Below the pieces are notes generated by a model. That model ran no database searches. It had not been told where the DNA came from and was given only the letters and a program-made list of their open reading frames with translations. The translations under genes and the position numbers were made by a program. A stretch of 7,140 nucleotides of DNA from Bacillota bacterium. GTDB lineage: Bacteria > Bacillota > Clostridia > Clostridiales > Clostridiaceae. The stretch's first letter is position 1. Each line of letters begins with the position of its first letter. The stretch covers positions 1 to 7,140 of the forward strand of contig JAFADP010000197.1 in NCBI GenBank assembly GCA_023424785.1, given 5' to 3'. Positions 7,115 through 7,140 of this stretch are shown in pieces.

Positions 7115-7140
7115 ATGAGACTACTTTATTATATAAAAAC
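7115..7140 (+). CDS. Start of the next gene, probably the ABC-2 type permease (partial)
   Basis: Only eight full codons are visible (MRLLYYIK), begun at an ATG with AGGAGG (7103-7108) 6 nt upstream and overlapping the ATPase stop codon. The spacing and strong ribosome binding site make a real gene likely. Identity as the membrane partner of the DrrA-like ATPase is inferred from the usual gene order, not from the sequence seen. Confidence 0.6.

Noticed and set aside
1..7140. Mobile element, CRISPR array, tRNA or rRNA
   Set aside because: No transposase or integrase frame, terminal repeats, regularly spaced repeats or structured RNA gene was seen; the window is almost filled by intact transport and regulatory genes.

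Overview
The window is strongly AT-rich, with AGA/TTA-biased codons, near-perfect AGGAGG ribosome binding sites and tight operons. This points to a low-GC Firmicute, most likely Clostridium or a close relative. The genus is an inference from composition and gene style; there is no rRNA or other marker here.

Layout: two divergent transcription units meet at a 191-bp intergenic region (4091-4281). Leftward (minus strand) runs a MarR-family repressor followed by two ABC exporter half-transporters. The repressor/first exporter and first exporter/second exporter junctions each overlap by 8 bp. The second exporter gene runs off the left edge, probably only a few residues short of its end. Rightward (plus strand) runs a NarL-type two-component system (membrane histidine kinase plus LuxR/NarL-type response regulator, 1 base apart), then an 86-bp gap with an unusual long hairpin, then a DrrA-like ABC ATPase and the first codons of what is probably its permease.

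How the genes work together: the leftward unit looks like a self-regulated multidrug exporter. The two half-transporters carry complementary defects (Walker B Asp and switch-loop Gln in one, an LSQGQ signature in the other), the pattern of heterodimeric exporters with one degenerate and one working ATP site (TM287/288, BmrCD, LmrCD type). The marR promoter has consensus -35 and -10 boxes, and an inverted repeat covers its predicted transcription start, as expected for autorepression. The rightward unit looks like an envelope- or antibiotic-stress module in which the two-component system controls an adjacent ABC transporter. The most interesting non-coding signals are a 23-bp hairpin just before the ATPase start codon, which buries its Shine-Dalgarno and ends in a T7 run, and a perfect 12-bp palindrome across the response regulator stop codon.

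The gene content is of known families. I see no sign of a wholly new system, mobile element, CRISPR array or RNA gene. The novelty, if any, is in how the DrrA-like ATPase gene is controlled.
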